DNA from: SIG603 sp964370635
GTDB taxonomy: Bacteria; Bacillota; Clostridia; Oscillospirales; Acutalibacteraceae
NCBI GenBank assembly: GCA_964370635.1
Contig: CAYJJU010000012.1
Span: 1 to 64,000 of the forward strand
DNA length: 64,000 nt
Direction: 5' to 3'
A model generated the notes under the pieces. It was given only the letters and a program-made list of their open reading frames with translations, had not been told where the DNA came from and ran no database searches. Of this stretch, positions 1 to 9,502 are shown in pieces (the stretch's first letter is position 1; each line of letters starts with the position of its first letter). The translations under genes and the position numbers were made by a program.

Positions 1-56
1 CTCCCAAAACTTATCATAGAAAATCTGAATTTACAGACTTTTATTCACAGACCCGT

Positions 57-196
57 TTTTTATCGCAAAACTTTCCTCTTTTGCCCCTTTAGGGCAAAAT
101 TCACCTTTAAAATGCTCTTCTAAGGATAAGATTTCGTTTTCTGCGGAAAACGCCTTAGGGCTCAGCCCTAAGAACCCGAAATTTTTTGAAAAAAAT
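57..196 (-). repeat. Three-hairpin dispersed repeat, copy A
   Basis: This stretch is repeated in opposite orientation at 22755-22899. Read on the minus strand it contains three consecutive palindromes: CTTAGGGC-tga-GCCCTAAG, CGTTTTC-cgca-GAAAACG and TTTTGCCC-N5-GGGCAAAA. It is open in one frame (a 63-residue reading frame over 31-222 containing LSLEEHF), but the second copy carries single-base indels that break that frame. I therefore read it as a structured dispersed element rather than a gene. It fills the space downstream of uvrA. Confidence 0.7.
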
Positions 197-245
197 TTAA
201 TAAAACCTTTAATAATGGTCATTATGGTAAAACACTGTATCTTTA

Positions 246-3068
246 TTAATTCAACATATCTTTTAAATACTGGCCTGTGTATGAGCCCTCTACCTTTGCG
301 ACTTGTTCGGGTGTTCCCACTGCTACTATTTCTCCACCCTTGTCCCCTCCCTCGGGGCCTAAATCTATTATGTGGTCGCAGGTTTTTATTAGGTCTAAAT
401 TATGCTCAATTACTAGCACGGTGTTTCCTGTGTCTACTAGCTTTTGAAGCACTTCTATGAGCTTGTGCACGTCTGCTATATGAAGGCCTGTTGTAGGCTC
501 GTCTAAGATATATATGGTCTTGCCCGTCGCCCTTTTGCTAAGCTCCGTTGCAAGTTTAACCCTTTGCGCCTCACCGCCTGAAAGAGTCGTTGCCGATTGC
601 CCTAGCTTGATATATCCTATCCCCACTTCAAAAAGCGTTTTTATTTTTCTGAAAATTTTCGGATGGTCTTTAAAAAACTCCATCGCCTCTTCTACCGTCA
701 TTTCAAGTACGTCGTGTATGCTTTTTCCCTTGTACTTAATTTCTAAGGTTTCTCTGTTGTATCTTTTGCCTTTACAGACGTCACAACTTACATATACATC
801 GGGTAAAAAGTGCATTTCTATCTTTAAAATTCCGTCGCCTTGACAGGCCTCGCACCTGCCACCCTTTACATTAAACGAAAATCTTCCCGTCTTAAAGCCT
901 CTAAGTTTAGAGTCCTGTGTGCTCGCGTACAAATCTCTTATGTCTGTAAACACACCCGTGTAAGTTGCAGGGTTTGAGCGTGGTGTACGCCCTATCGGCG
1001 CCTGATTTATCTGTATTACCTTGTCAAGGTGCTCTAAGCCCTTTATTTCCTTGTGTTTTCCGGCAATGCCTTTTGCTCCGTTAAGCTCTACCGCAAGTTT
1101 TTTATAAAGTATTTCATTTATAAGCGACGACTTGCCCGAGCCCGACACGCCCGTTATGCACACCATTTGGCCAAGTGGAATGTTTACATTTATATTTTTT
1201 AAATTGTTTTGCACCGCACCCGTTATTGTCAGTTTGTTTCCACTGCCTTTTCTTCGTTTTTTTGGCACTTCAACTTTCTTTTTACCGCTTAAATACTGGC
1301 CCGTAACCGAGTCTTTGCATTTTAATATATCTTTTACCGTGCCATTAAAAACTACATTTCCGCCGTGTATTCCAGCTCCTGGCCCTATGTCTACTATATG
1401 GTCGGCACTAAGCATAGTGTCCTCGTCATGCTCTACAACTATTACGGTATTGCCCAAATCTCTAAGCCTTTTTAAGGTGTTTAACAGCTTGTGATTATCC
1501 CTTTGATGAAGCCCTATGCTGGGCTCGTCTAAAATATAAAGCACACCCATAAGCGATGAGCCTATGTTTGTTGCAAGCCTTATTCTTTGGCTTTCGCCGC
1601 CTGATAGAGTGCCTGATGACCTTGATAGCGTCAAATATTCCAGCCCTACACTGCTTAAAAAGCCTAGTCTTTCCTTAATTTCCTTTACTATAGGAGTGGC
1701 AATTACCATGTCTCTTTGAGAAAATTCCAGCTTGTTTATATGCTCTAACGCCATTGTCACGGACAGCTTGCAAAGCTCGCTTATATTCATGCCGCCTACA
1801 GTCACGGCAAGGCTCTCTTTTGAAAGCCTATCGCCCTTGCATTCGCTACAGGGGACGGCGCTCATATACGCTTCAATTTCTTCTTTAATCCAGTTGCTTT
1901 GCGTTTCCCTAAATCTTCTTTCTAGGTTATTTATTACACCCTCAAACGGTGCCTTGTATTTTCCGCTTCCGTATTCACTCTCTCGTCTAAGCTCTATCCT
2001 CTCGCCCTTAGTTCCGTAAAGAAGCACATCTATGACCTCCTTAGGAAGTTCGCCTAGCGGTGTGTCGAGCGAAAAACCGTAGTGCTTTGCAAGGCCTTTC
2101 ATGTACATAAGCGCAATTGTGCTGCCCTCCATCGCCCAACCGCTGCCCTTAATTCCGCCTTTACTGATGGAAAGCTTTGGGTCGGGTATGATTAAACTTG
2201 GGTCGACCTGCATAAAAACACCGAGCCCTGTACATTTTTTACAGGCGCCAAAGGGATTATTAAACGAAAACATTCGAGGGCTTAGCTCCTCTATGCTTAT
2301 GTCGTGGTCGGGACAAGAGTAGCTTTGGGAAAACAAAATATCCCTGTCGTCTATAATATTAATCATAACAAGTCCGCCTGTTATGTGCGAGGCGGTTTCG
2401 ATAGAGTCTGCAAGGCGTGACTTAATATCCTCTTTAATCACAAGCCTATCGACAACTATTTCTATGTTGTGCTTTTTATTTTTTTCAAGTTTTGGAAGCT
2501 CTGAAAACTCGTACATTATTCCGTCAACTCTTACACGGACAAAACCGCCTTTTTTCGCCGAGTCAAACTCCTTTTGATGCTCGCCTTTTCTTCCCCTGAC
2601 AACGGGTGCGAGCACTTGAATTTTTGACTTTTCGGGAAGTTCCATAACCTTGTCCACAATTTGGTCTATGCTTTGCTGGTTAATTTCTTTGCCGCAAATT
2701 GGACAATGCGGAATACCTACCCTTGCGTACATGAGCCTTAAATAGTCATATATTTCCGTGACCGTACCCACCGTTGAACGTGGGTTTTTTGATGTCGTTT
2801 TTTGGTCGATTGAAATTGCAGGCGACAAGCCATCTATGCTGTCGACATCAGGTTTTTCCATCTGCCCTAAAAACTGCCTTGCATATGATGAGAGGGACTC
2901 AACATATCTTCTTTGCCCCTCTGCATAAATGGTGTCAAAGGCAAGGGACGACTTGCCCGAGCCCGAAAGCCCTGTTAAAACCACTAATTTATCCCTTGGT
3001 ATATCAAGATTTATGTCCTTTAAGTTGTGCTCCCTAGCGCCTTTTACCGATATAAACTGTGAACTCAT
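246..3068 (-). CDS. uvrA: UvrABC system protein A (excinuclease ATPase)
   Basis: UvrA is the damage-recognition ATPase of nucleotide excision repair and works in the cytoplasm with UvrB. The 940-residue protein is full length for the family. It has two ABC modules. The first Walker A is GLSGSGKS near residue 33, with signature SGTLSGGESQR near 490. The second Walker A is GVSGSGKSS near 640, with signature TTLSGGEAQR near 830. Zinc-finger cysteine pairs appear in the first half (CPDH..CKKC, about residues 250-285) and in the second half (CEAC..CDVC, about 730-760). The ATG follows AAGGAG. It lies downstream of uvrB in the same direction, but 244 bases of repeat-filled DNA separate them, so co-transcription is uncertain. 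I saw no LexA box in that gap. Confidence 0.98.
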   Translation of the reverse strand: MSSQFISVKGAREHNLKDINLDIPRDKLVVLTGLSGSGKSSLAFDTIYAEGQRRYVESLSSYARQFLGQMEKPDVDSIDGLSPAISIDQKTTSKNPRSTVGTVTEIYDYLRLMYARVGIPHCPICGKEINQQSIDQIVDKVMELPEKSKIQVLAPVVRGRKGEHQKEFDSAKKGGFVRVRVDGIMYEFSELPKLEKNKKHNIEIVVDRLVIKEDIKSRLADSIETASHITGGLVMINIIDDRDILFSQSYSCPDHDISIEELSPRMFSFNNPFGACKKCTGLGVFMQVDPSLIIPDPKLSISKGGIKGSGWAMEGSTIALMYMKGLAKHYGFSLDTPLGELPKEVIDVLLYGTKGERIELRRESEYGSGKYKAPFEGVINNLERRFRETQSNWIKEEIEAYMSAVPCSECKGDRLSKESLAVTVGGMNISELCKLSVTMALEHINKLEFSQRDMVIATPIVKEIKERLGFLSSVGLEYLTLSRSSGTLSGGESQRIRLATNIGSSLMGVLYILDEPSIGLHQRDNHKLLNTLKRLRDLGNTVIVVEHDEDTMLSADHIVDIGPGAGIHGGNVVFNGTVKDILKCKDSVTGQYLSGKKKVEVPKKRRKGSGNKLTITGAVQNNLKNINVNIPLGQMVCITGVSGSGKSSLINEILYKKLAVELNGAKGIAGKHKEIKGLEHLDKVIQINQAPIGRTPRSNPATYTGVFTDIRDLYASTQDSKLRGFKTGRFSFNVKGGRCEACQGDGILKIEMHFLPDVYVSCDVCKGKRYNRETLEIKYKGKSIHDVLEMTVEEAMEFFKDHPKIFRKIKTLFEVGIGYIKLGQSATTLSGGEAQRVKLATELSKRATGKTIYILDEPTTGLHIADVHKLIEVLQKLVDTGNTVLVIEHNLDLIKTCDHIIDLGPEGGDKGGEIVAVGTPEQVAKVEGSYTGQYLKDMLN

Positions 3069-3312
3069 AAATTCTCCTTAATTTTTAATTTTTAATTTTG
3101 TGGAAACCATGCGCAACGACGAGGGCGTCGTTCCCTATACCGTGATTTAATCTTTATTTCACCACAATTCTCAATTCTACATTCTCAATTCTCAATTAAC
3201 ATGGGCATGTTCACCGCAATACTCATTAAACCAAAAGGCAAGAGCAGAGCCCTTGCCCTACACCGTGATTAATCTTTTCAACTATCAACTATCAACTCTC
3301 AACTATCAACTA
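3069..3312. repeat. uvrB-uvrA spacer with composite palindromic repeats
   Basis: No gene is visible here. The spacer holds two degraded copies of the window's intergenic mosaic. GACGAGGGCGTCGTTCCC (3118-3135) and GGCAAGAGC..GCCCTTGCCCTACA are palindromic parts. A CACCACAATTCTCAATTC segment follows, then short period-7 runs of the TCTCAAT and TATCAAC types (3160-3200 and 3275-3312). Confidence 0.6.
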
Positions 3313-5262
3313 TTAAGAGTTTTGTATCTTTTTAATTTTATCTCTTAAGAATGCGGCGTGCTCAAACTCTAACAGCTTAGCCGCTGCCTTCATTTCTTTT
3401 GTAAGCTTCTCTATTTCCACTCTCTTTTCAAGTGCACTCAGCTTGCGTTTTGGTTTTTTATCGTCTTTATGTGTGGAAATCTCCAAAATTTCCGACACTT
3501 TTTTTGTTATGGTCTTAGGAATTATTCCATGCTCCTCGTTGTGCTTTTGCTGGATAGTCCGTCTTCTATAGGTTTCGTTAATCGCCATTTCCATAGACGG
3601 CGTAACCACTTCTGCATACATTATAACCTTGCCCTCAGAATTTCTCGCCGCCCTGCCTATGGTTTGAATTAACGAGCGTGAGCTTCTTAAAAAGCCTTCC
3701 TTATCCGCATCTAAAATGGCAACGAGCGACACCTCGGGTATGTCTAAACCCTCTCTTAAAAGGTTAATTCCAACTAAAACATCAAAGTTTCCAAGCCTTA
3801 AATCCCTAATTATTTCCATTCTTTCGACCGTGTCTATATCGTGGTGCATGTAACGCACTTTTATGCCGTAATTTTCAAAATATTCGGTTAAATCCTCCGC
3901 CATTTTCTTTGTAAGCGTCGTGACAAGCACCCTCTCTTTTTTGGGTGTCCTCATATTTATTTCCGATATCAGGTCATCAATTTGACCGTCGGTTGGCCTT
4001 ACTTCTATCTCCGGGTCTAAAAGGCCTGTCGGCCTTATTATCTGTTGGGTAACATTTTCTACCTTTGAAAGCTCAAAATCTCCGGGTGTTGCGCTTACAA
4101 ATACCGCCTGATTTATTTTTTCATAAAACTCATCAAAATTAAGCGGCCTGTTATCAAGCGCCGAGGGCAGTCTAAAGCCATACTCAATTAAAGCCTCTTT
4201 TCTTGCCCTGTCCCCTGCATACATTCCCCTTACCTGTGGCAGAGAAACGTGCGACTCATCTACAAACAAGACAAAATCCTTTGGAAAGTGACTAAAAAGC
4301 GTGTAGGGAGTGGAGCCCGGCGGCCTTCCTGCCATTACCCTTGAATAATTCTCAATTCCCTTGCAAAAGCCAATTTCAGAGAGCATTTCCATGTCGTACC
4401 TTGTCCTTTGCTCTATTCTTTGAGCCTCGACAAGTTTGCCCTCAAGCTTAAATTTTGCGACGACCTCTTCCATTTCACGCTCAATTTCCTTAAGCGCAAC
4501 CTCGGTTTTTTCCTGCGACACGACATAGTGAGACGCCGGATAAATTGCGGCATGTTTAAGGCTTGCCACCACTTCACCCGTAAGAGGAATAATTTCACTT
4601 ATTTTTTCTATTTCGTCGCCAAAAAATTCTACCCTGATAGCCTTTTCACCCGAGCCTGCGGGGAAAATTTCCACAACATCTCCACGTACCCTAAATTTGT
4701 TTCTAACAAAATTTATGTCGTTTCTTTCGTACTGAATTTCCACGAGTTTTTTAAGGAGATCGTCACGTTTTTTCTCCATGCCGGGTCTAAGCGACACCAC
4801 CATGGTACGATAATCAACAGGGTCGCCCAGCGAGTAAATGCAGGACACGCTCGCAACTATAATTACATCTCTTCTTTCAGACAGGGCAAGCGTTGCACTG
4901 TGGCGAAGCTTGTCTATCTCCTCATTTATCGCAGAGTCTTTTTCTATATAGGTGTCGGTGTGGGCGATATATGCCTCGGGTTGATAATAGTCATAGTAAG
5001 ACACGAAATACTCCACCGCATTTTCGGGAAAAAACTCTTTAAACTCAGAACAAAGCTGAGCCGCCAAAGTTTTGTTATGTGCCAGCACTATGGTGGGTCG
5101 CTGGAGTTTTTCTATTACATTTGCCATGGTAAATGTCTTGCCCGTACCGGTAGCACCCATGAGCACTTGAAACCTCTCCCCGTCCTCTATGCCCTTTGCA
5201 AGCTCCTCTATCGCCTGAGGCTGGTCGCCTGCTGGTTTATATTTTGAATGAATTTTAAACAT
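3313..5262 (-). CDS. uvrB: UvrABC system protein B (excinuclease helicase-like subunit)
   Basis: UvrB receives damaged DNA from UvrA, verifies the lesion and recruits UvrC. The 649-residue protein has Walker A GATGTGKTFT near residue 38, the YYDYYQPEAY beta-hairpin region near 92, the FVDESH box near 335, helicase motifs such as QTIGRAARN near 540, and a C-terminal UVR domain that pairs with UvrC. I start it at the ATG at 5262 (protein begins MFKIHSKYKP), which has AGAGGT six bases upstream. An upstream in-frame start at 5295 would overlap radC. Its start lies 10 bases after the radC stop, so the two genes share the SOS-type promoter upstream of radC. Confidence 0.97.
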   Translation of the reverse strand: MFKIHSKYKPAGDQPQAIEELAKGIEDGERFQVLMGATGTGKTFTMANVIEKLQRPTIVLAHNKTLAAQLCSEFKEFFPENAVEYFVSYYDYYQPEAYIAHTDTYIEKDSAINEEIDKLRHSATLALSERRDVIIVASVSCIYSLGDPVDYRTMVVSLRPGMEKKRDDLLKKLVEIQYERNDINFVRNKFRVRGDVVEIFPAGSGEKAIRVEFFGDEIEKISEIIPLTGEVVASLKHAAIYPASHYVVSQEKTEVALKEIEREMEEVVAKFKLEGKLVEAQRIEQRTRYDMEMLSEIGFCKGIENYSRVMAGRPPGSTPYTLFSHFPKDFVLFVDESHVSLPQVRGMYAGDRARKEALIEYGFRLPSALDNRPLNFDEFYEKINQAVFVSATPGDFELSKVENVTQQIIRPTGLLDPEIEVRPTDGQIDDLISEINMRTPKKERVLVTTLTKKMAEDLTEYFENYGIKVRYMHHDIDTVERMEIIRDLRLGNFDVLVGINLLREGLDIPEVSLVAILDADKEGFLRSSRSLIQTIGRAARNSEGKVIMYAEVVTPSMEMAINETYRRRTIQQKHNEEHGIIPKTITKKVSEILEISTHKDDKKPKRKLSALEKRVEIEKLTKEMKAAAKLLEFEHAAFLRDKIKKIQNS

Positions 5263-5272
5263 CTTTACCTCT

Positions 5273-6037
5273 TTAATCCATATTTCCAAATCCAACTAAA
5301 TCTATGATTTTCTCCTCGTCTTCCCGTGCACGCTCCAGTATGCCTTTTCTGAAATTTTGTATGCTTTTTGTCACATCGGTAAGCCATCCGCTCTTTTTAA
5401 ACGAGGTATATCCGCCGTCGAAGAAAATTAAATGGTCTTCGAAATTTACATTAATCACATCAAGTGCCAGCTGTATCTCTTTTGTCGCCGTCAAATCTCC
5501 TTTTGATGGCATAACGCTTCCGTTTGGGTGGTTATGCGCCAAAATTAGCGTGTCCGCCTCGTACTCTATACAAATTTCCATAAGTCTTCTTATATAAATA
5601 GGAACCAAGGACACTATGCCCTCGCAAATTATATTATTAAATTTAACTTCACCCTTGCCGTTTAGTATTATTACGCCTATGGCCTCTGTGGTGCGGCCGA
5701 TAAATTTATTTTTTAGCATTTCATATGCCGACTGTGCATCGTACACCCTGCGTGAGTTTGTGCTCATTTCACTCATATAATAGCGTGAAAGCATCGGGAT
5801 AAGCCTTAAAAACTGCGCCGTGCTCACGTCTACACCCTCAAGCTGTGTAAGTTCTTTGCATGGAGCATTTAAGACTGCACAAAAACTTCCAAAACTTTCA
5901 ATAAGGCTTTTTGAAAGCTCTTGCGCACTTTCTTTATCACAAACCGCATTAAGCAGTAACGAAAGAACCTCCTTAGATGTCAACGCTTCAATATTTTTTA
6001 CATCAAAACAAGGTTTATTCATCTCCCCATTTCCCAT
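5273..6037 (-). CDS. radC: RadC family JAB/MPN-domain protein
   Basis: The 254-residue protein has an N-terminal helix-hairpin-helix-like region and a C-terminal JAB/MPN metal-binding domain. The zinc motif HNHPNG...GD lies near residues 165-180 and an upstream conserved glutamate is present. RadC was named for DNA repair, but its biochemical role is unsettled. Placement ahead of uvrB under a LexA-boxed promoter suggests DNA-damage induction in this organism. A second possible start lies five codons inside (6022), but the GGGGAG there abuts the codon, so I prefer 6037. Confidence 0.93.
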   Translation of the reverse strand: MGNGEMNKPCFDVKNIEALTSKEVLSLLLNAVCDKESAQELSKSLIESFGSFCAVLNAPCKELTQLEGVDVSTAQFLRLIPMLSRYYMSEMSTNSRRVYDAQSAYEMLKNKFIGRTTEAIGVIILNGKGEVKFNNIICEGIVSLVPIYIRRLMEICIEYEADTLILAHNHPNGSVMPSKGDLTATKEIQLALDVINVNFEDHLIFFDGGYTSFKKSGWLTDVTKSIQNFRKGILERAREDEEKIIDLVGFGNMD

Positions 6038-6078
6038 AAATTTTCACGCCCCTTTTGTCGTATTCTCGTTATGAAACA

Positions 6079-6107
6079 AGTATATCAAACAAATGTTCTA
6101 TTGTCAA
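6079..6107 (-). promoter_or_regulatory. radC-uvrB promoter with embedded LexA box
   Basis: On the minus strand TTGACA (6107-6102) and TATACT (6084-6079) are separated by exactly 17 bases. The spacer contains AGAAC-ATTT-GTTTG (6086-6099). This closely resembles the element in front of lexA in this window (CAAAC-ATTT-GTTTG, 20825-20838) and the Firmicute LexA consensus. SOS control is inferred from the sequence match and its position. Confidence 0.82.
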
Positions 6108-6141
6108 TTAATAGAGATATTCAAATATTTTCTTTTTTTGC

Positions 6142-6170
6142 TTGACAAGTGCACAAGTTCAGTGTATTAT
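6142..6170 (+). promoter_or_regulatory. Promoter of the GntR/ABC operon
   Basis: TTGACA (6142-6147) and TATTAT (6165-6170) are 17 bases apart. Just downstream a direct repeat GTACAG-TAG-GTACAG (about 6179-6193) overlaps the expected transcription start and is a candidate operator for the GntR protein. The promoter diverges from the radC promoter, with the two -35 boxes about 35 bases apart. Confidence 0.7.
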
Positions 6171-6206
6171 AATATATAGTACAGTAGGTACAGAAAGGAT
6201 GATGAT

Positions 6207-6587
6207 ATGAACTTAAATAAGTTTGACAAAGTTCCAATTTATGAGCAGATTATTTATGAGATAGAAAAAGAAATACTGTCTGGCATATTAAAATGTGGTG
6301 GAAAGATGCCGTCTGTAAGAAATTTATCTTTACAACTAGGAGTAAATCCAAACACAATTCAAAAAGCTTATACGGAACTTGAAAGGATGGGCATTAGCAT
6401 ATCAGCCCAAGGACAGGGTAGATATGTGTCTGAGGAAGCACTGAGTTTAATTAGGGGGAAGCGTATGATTATGATAGATGAAATTTATGAAAACGTTTTA
6501 AAGCTTGAGGCGGCAGGCATAAGCTTTGACGACATTATTTTAGAGCTAAAAAAGAAGAAAGAGGTGGAAGACGATGTTAAAGCTTGA
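6207..6587 (+). CDS. GntR family transcriptional regulator, YtrA-like
   Basis: The 126-residue protein has an N-terminal winged helix (residues 8-75, with GGKMPSVRNLSLQLGVNPNTIQKAYTEL split across the recognition helix) and only a short helical tail. That size and form are typical of the YtrA subfamily. Such proteins usually repress the ABC exporter operon in which they are the first gene, in response to cell-envelope stress. Here the gene is first in an operon with an ATPase (14-base overlap) and a permease. The ATG follows GAAAGGATGATGAT. The inducing signal cannot be read from the sequence. Confidence 0.92.
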   Translation: MNLNKFDKVPIYEQIIYEIEKEILSGILKCGGKMPSVRNLSLQLGVNPNTIQKAYTELERMGISISAQGQGRYVSEEALSLIRGKRMIMIDEIYENVLKLEAAGISFDDIILELKKKKEVEDDVKA

Positions 6588-7491
6588 AAATGCGGTTAAA
6601 TATTTTGATAAAAAACTAATTATTAACGATGTAAGTTTTGAGCTTGCCCCCTCTTCAATTTGCGGGCTTATAGGCTCTAACGGTTCAGGAAAATCTACAC
6701 TTTTACGCCTTATGAGTGGAGTTTACAAATTAAACGGCGGAAAAATAACACTTTATAATAAAGATATTTTTAACGACTTTCACGCAAGAGAAAAGGTGTT
6801 TTTTGTGAGTGATGACCTTTATTTTCATCCGGGTTACACACTTAGCGACAGCGCAAAATTTTACGCATCTCTTTACAAAGATTTTTCCATGGATAAATTT
6901 AATTTTCTATGCAAATCTTTTGGTCTTAACACTAAACAAAGGGTGCGCACTTTCTCTAAAGGCATGAAAAGACAGGGCATTACCTTGCTTGCAGTAAGCG
7001 CAAACACTGATTACATCTTGTTTGATGAAACATTTGATGGCTTAGACCCTGTTGTGAGAAACAATATTAAAAAGCTTTTATACGACCAAATGTGCGAAAG
7101 AAATTTAAGCGTGCTTTTGACCAGTCACTCACTAAAAGAAGTAGAGGACAGCTGCGACAGGCTTATATTTTTACACGACGGAAAAGTTGTGATGAACCAC
7201 AGCACACAAGACGCACAAAGCTCTATGGTTAAAATTCAAATTGCCTTTGAGGGCGACTGGCAAAACAGCAAACTTGATTTTATTAACGCCCTTAAATTTA
7301 CAAGATACGGAACTGTTGCCACTGTTACGGTAATGGGTGACGGAACTAAAGAAAAAGAAGAGCTTTTAAAAATGGGCGCAAAAATTTGCGACATACTGCC
7401 ACTTTCACTCGAGGAGATTTTTATTGCGGAAATGGAAGCAAAAGGATACTTTATGGGGGAAATATTTGAAAGGAGTGATATAAATGATTAA
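6574..7491 (+). CDS. ABC transporter ATP-binding protein, YtrB-like
   Basis: A 305-residue cytoplasmic ATPase with Walker A GSNGSGKSTLL near residue 34 and Walker B ILFDETFDGLD near 145. The signature loop is FSKGMKRQ, a known variant of LSGGQ in this family. It should energise the membrane protein encoded immediately downstream (8-base overlap). The GntR and ATPase context fits an envelope-stress or peptide exporter. The substrate is unknown. Confidence 0.92.
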   Translation: MLKLENAVKYFDKKLIINDVSFELAPSSICGLIGSNGSGKSTLLRLMSGVYKLNGGKITLYNKDIFNDFHAREKVFFVSDDLYFHPGYTLSDSAKFYASLYKDFSMDKFNFLCKSFGLNTKQRVRTFSKGMKRQGITLLAVSANTDYILFDETFDGLDPVVRNNIKKLLYDQMCERNLSVLLTSHSLKEVEDSCDRLIFLHDGKVVMNHSTQDAQSSMVKIQIAFEGDWQNSKLDFINALKFTRYGTVATVTVMGDGTKEKEELLKMGAKICDILPLSLEEIFIAEMEAKGYFMGEIFERSDIND

Positions 7492-9463
7492 CACTAAACT
7501 ATTTTTACACAATTTTTATAAAAACAGAGTTACTTTGCTCATTTATTTACTTATTTTGACTCTGCCGTCACTGACCATTGCATTAAACACAATTATGCCA
7601 AGCTCCGGCACAGAAAGCTGGTATATTTCGGATATATCGCTGATTATTTTTGTTGCATTTTGTTATATAGGCACATGGCATTTCACTTTTTCAAATTTTA
7701 GTTTCATGTCAAAAAGAAGTGCCGACGACATTTATAGCTCCATTCCGATAAGCCGTCAAAAGCTGTATTTCACTCAGTTTTTAAGCTCGGTCGCAATGAC
7801 CGGCGCAGTGCTTTTCGTTTCTTACTTCATTAATTTTTTTATCTCAGCGATATCATTTATTTCATCTAGCTATTATCCATCTGCTTTTTTACTAGACGCA
7901 TTCTTGGTCATTTTATTTGTGGCCGTGTGCTCTTTGGTTGGAATTAGTTTGTCGGGCACTGCAATTAGTGCATTTGTGTCCTCGGTGCTTGTGGGTCTTA
8001 CCCCGTATGCCTTGGTGCTGTTTTTCTCGGCAAACTTCACCTTACTAGACCCCTCAGTAAACTTTTCCTATATAGAAATTGTAAGTATTTTATTTGAAAA
8101 TCCTGCACTTGCGCCAATTTCCCTGCTTATTTACCCAGTGTCAGGATATTATATTCCCGGTTTTGACACTAGCTTAACAACTATTTTTACCACACTTTTA
8201 ATTTGTGCGGTATACGCATTAATTGGACTGCTTTTATTTAAAAAACGTCCCTCCGAGGTTTCAGGCAATATGAATTTAGGAAGCAAAAACAGGGCTTTCT
8301 TTAGAATTCTTATCACACTGCCTGCGCTATTAATCATAGCCGAAATCATCATGCTAAACATAGCCTATAGTACTCCTTTAGAAATTACTATCATTATAAC
8401 GATTTTCGTAATCGCCGTATGCCTGTATTTTGGATATGAGCTTATAGCCACAAAGTCGTTTAAAGAAACCACAAAAAGTGCGCCTCTATTTTTAATAAGC
8501 GTAGCGTTTGTAGGAGCGCTTACAGCCTTAATTCCCGTGGCGGCCGAAGTCTCAAAAAGCACAATACCACAGTCAGAAGACGTTTTAAGCATACAGCTTG
8601 TGTATAATGGAGATGGTTATTTTGAAAACCTTGCAGGCGATGTTGTGCACACCGACCCCGAGATTATAGCGCATGTAATGTCCGCATTTAATTACACAAA
8701 TAGTATGCATGGATACGACACATTCTCCTTTAAAATCACCACCAAAAATTTAGAAACACAAATTAGAAATATCACCCTGCCATCAAATGGCGCCTCTTTC
8801 TTCCTAGAAACGTTTTTTGAACTTGTTGAAGAAAACGAAGAACACCAAAGAACCATGGCAACCCTGCCCGAGGAAGCTACCAACCTATACATCTACAGCT
8901 ATAGTGTACGGGATATTATGGCCACAGACAAACAAATTCTTGAAGTATACGACGCATTAAAACAAGATTTTGAAAACGGAGTAAAGCTTTCTTACAACAG
9001 CAGACCTACTTTTGTGCTTCATTTTGTCGATGCAAAAAGCGGAAGGTATGGCGAAGTTCAAATATCTGACGAAACACCTCTGGCTCTTGAAAAAATTCTT
9101 GAAATTTACAATAAGACAAACTCGTTTGATAATTTGAGTATTCATTCAAGCTCTCTTTTCGTTCAGTCAGTGGCATTTAACGACGGCAGTGAAAAAGAGG
9201 GTAACTATTTAAGTTATAATTACACAAATTACCTTTATGAAGATTTATCACAATATGAAATATATTATGAAGTGTCTGATTATAATAAAGACGAGTTGTC
9301 AGGAGAGACACGTGAAGAGCTGTTTGCTGTTTTAGAAGAGGCACAGCACACCACACTTGACGATAACCCAGTGTCATTCGGAACTGTTTCAGACTCATTA
9401 AACACCTATTTATTCCTGTTTACCGAGGAGCAAATTTTGGAAATTAAAGAAATTTTAGAATAA
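7484..9463 (+). CDS. ABC transporter permease, large membrane protein
   Basis: A 659-residue membrane protein and partner of the upstream ATPase. The first 340 residues hold about eight hydrophobic segments, starting with VTLLIYLLILTLPSLTIAL near residue 15. They include the motif MSKRSADDIYSSIPISRQKLY, which is typical of ABC-2-type permeases. Residues from about 365 on form a long soluble region of roughly 290 residues without obvious membrane segments. It follows a transmembrane helix, so it is probably extracytoplasmic. I do not recognise this domain. It could bind the substrate or the neighbouring lipoprotein (inference). Confidence 0.85.
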   Translation: MINTKLFLHNFYKNRVTLLIYLLILTLPSLTIALNTIMPSSGTESWYISDISLIIFVAFCYIGTWHFTFSNFSFMSKRSADDIYSSIPISRQKLYFTQFLSSVAMTGAVLFVSYFINFFISAISFISSSYYPSAFLLDAFLVILFVAVCSLVGISLSGTAISAFVSSVLVGLTPYALVLFFSANFTLLDPSVNFSYIEIVSILFENPALAPISLLIYPVSGYYIPGFDTSLTTIFTTLLICAVYALIGLLLFKKRPSEVSGNMNLGSKNRAFFRILITLPALLIIAEIIMLNIAYSTPLEITIIITIFVIAVCLYFGYELIATKSFKETTKSAPLFLISVAFVGALTALIPVAAEVSKSTIPQSEDVLSIQLVYNGDGYFENLAGDVVHTDPEIIAHVMSAFNYTNSMHGYDTFSFKITTKNLETQIRNITLPSNGASFFLETFFELVEENEEHQRTMATLPEEATNLYIYSYSVRDIMATDKQILEVYDALKQDFENGVKLSYNSRPTFVLHFVDAKSGRYGEVQISDETPLALEKILEIYNKTNSFDNLSIHSSSLFVQSVAFNDGSEKEGNYLSYNYTNYLYEDLSQYEIYYEVSDYNKDELSGETREELFAVLEEAQHTTLDDNPVSFGTVSDSLNTYLFLFTEEQILEIKEILE

Positions 9464-9502
9464 GATTACAACACAAACCACAAAAAAGGAGTGATTACCA
9501 GT

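Noticed and set aside
31..222. Open frame of 63 codons downstream of uvrA as a protein gene
   Set aside because: It coincides with the three-hairpin repeat, the second copy of which breaks the frame, and it has no convincing ribosome site.
3469..5247. Long open frames on the plus strand opposite uvrB
   Set aside because: They are reverse-strand shadows of a highly conserved gene and show no domain.
5263..5295. Longer UvrB with an 11-residue N-terminal extension
   Set aside because: It would overlap radC, and the internal ATG at 5262 has the ribosome site and the family-typical MFKIHSKYKP opening.
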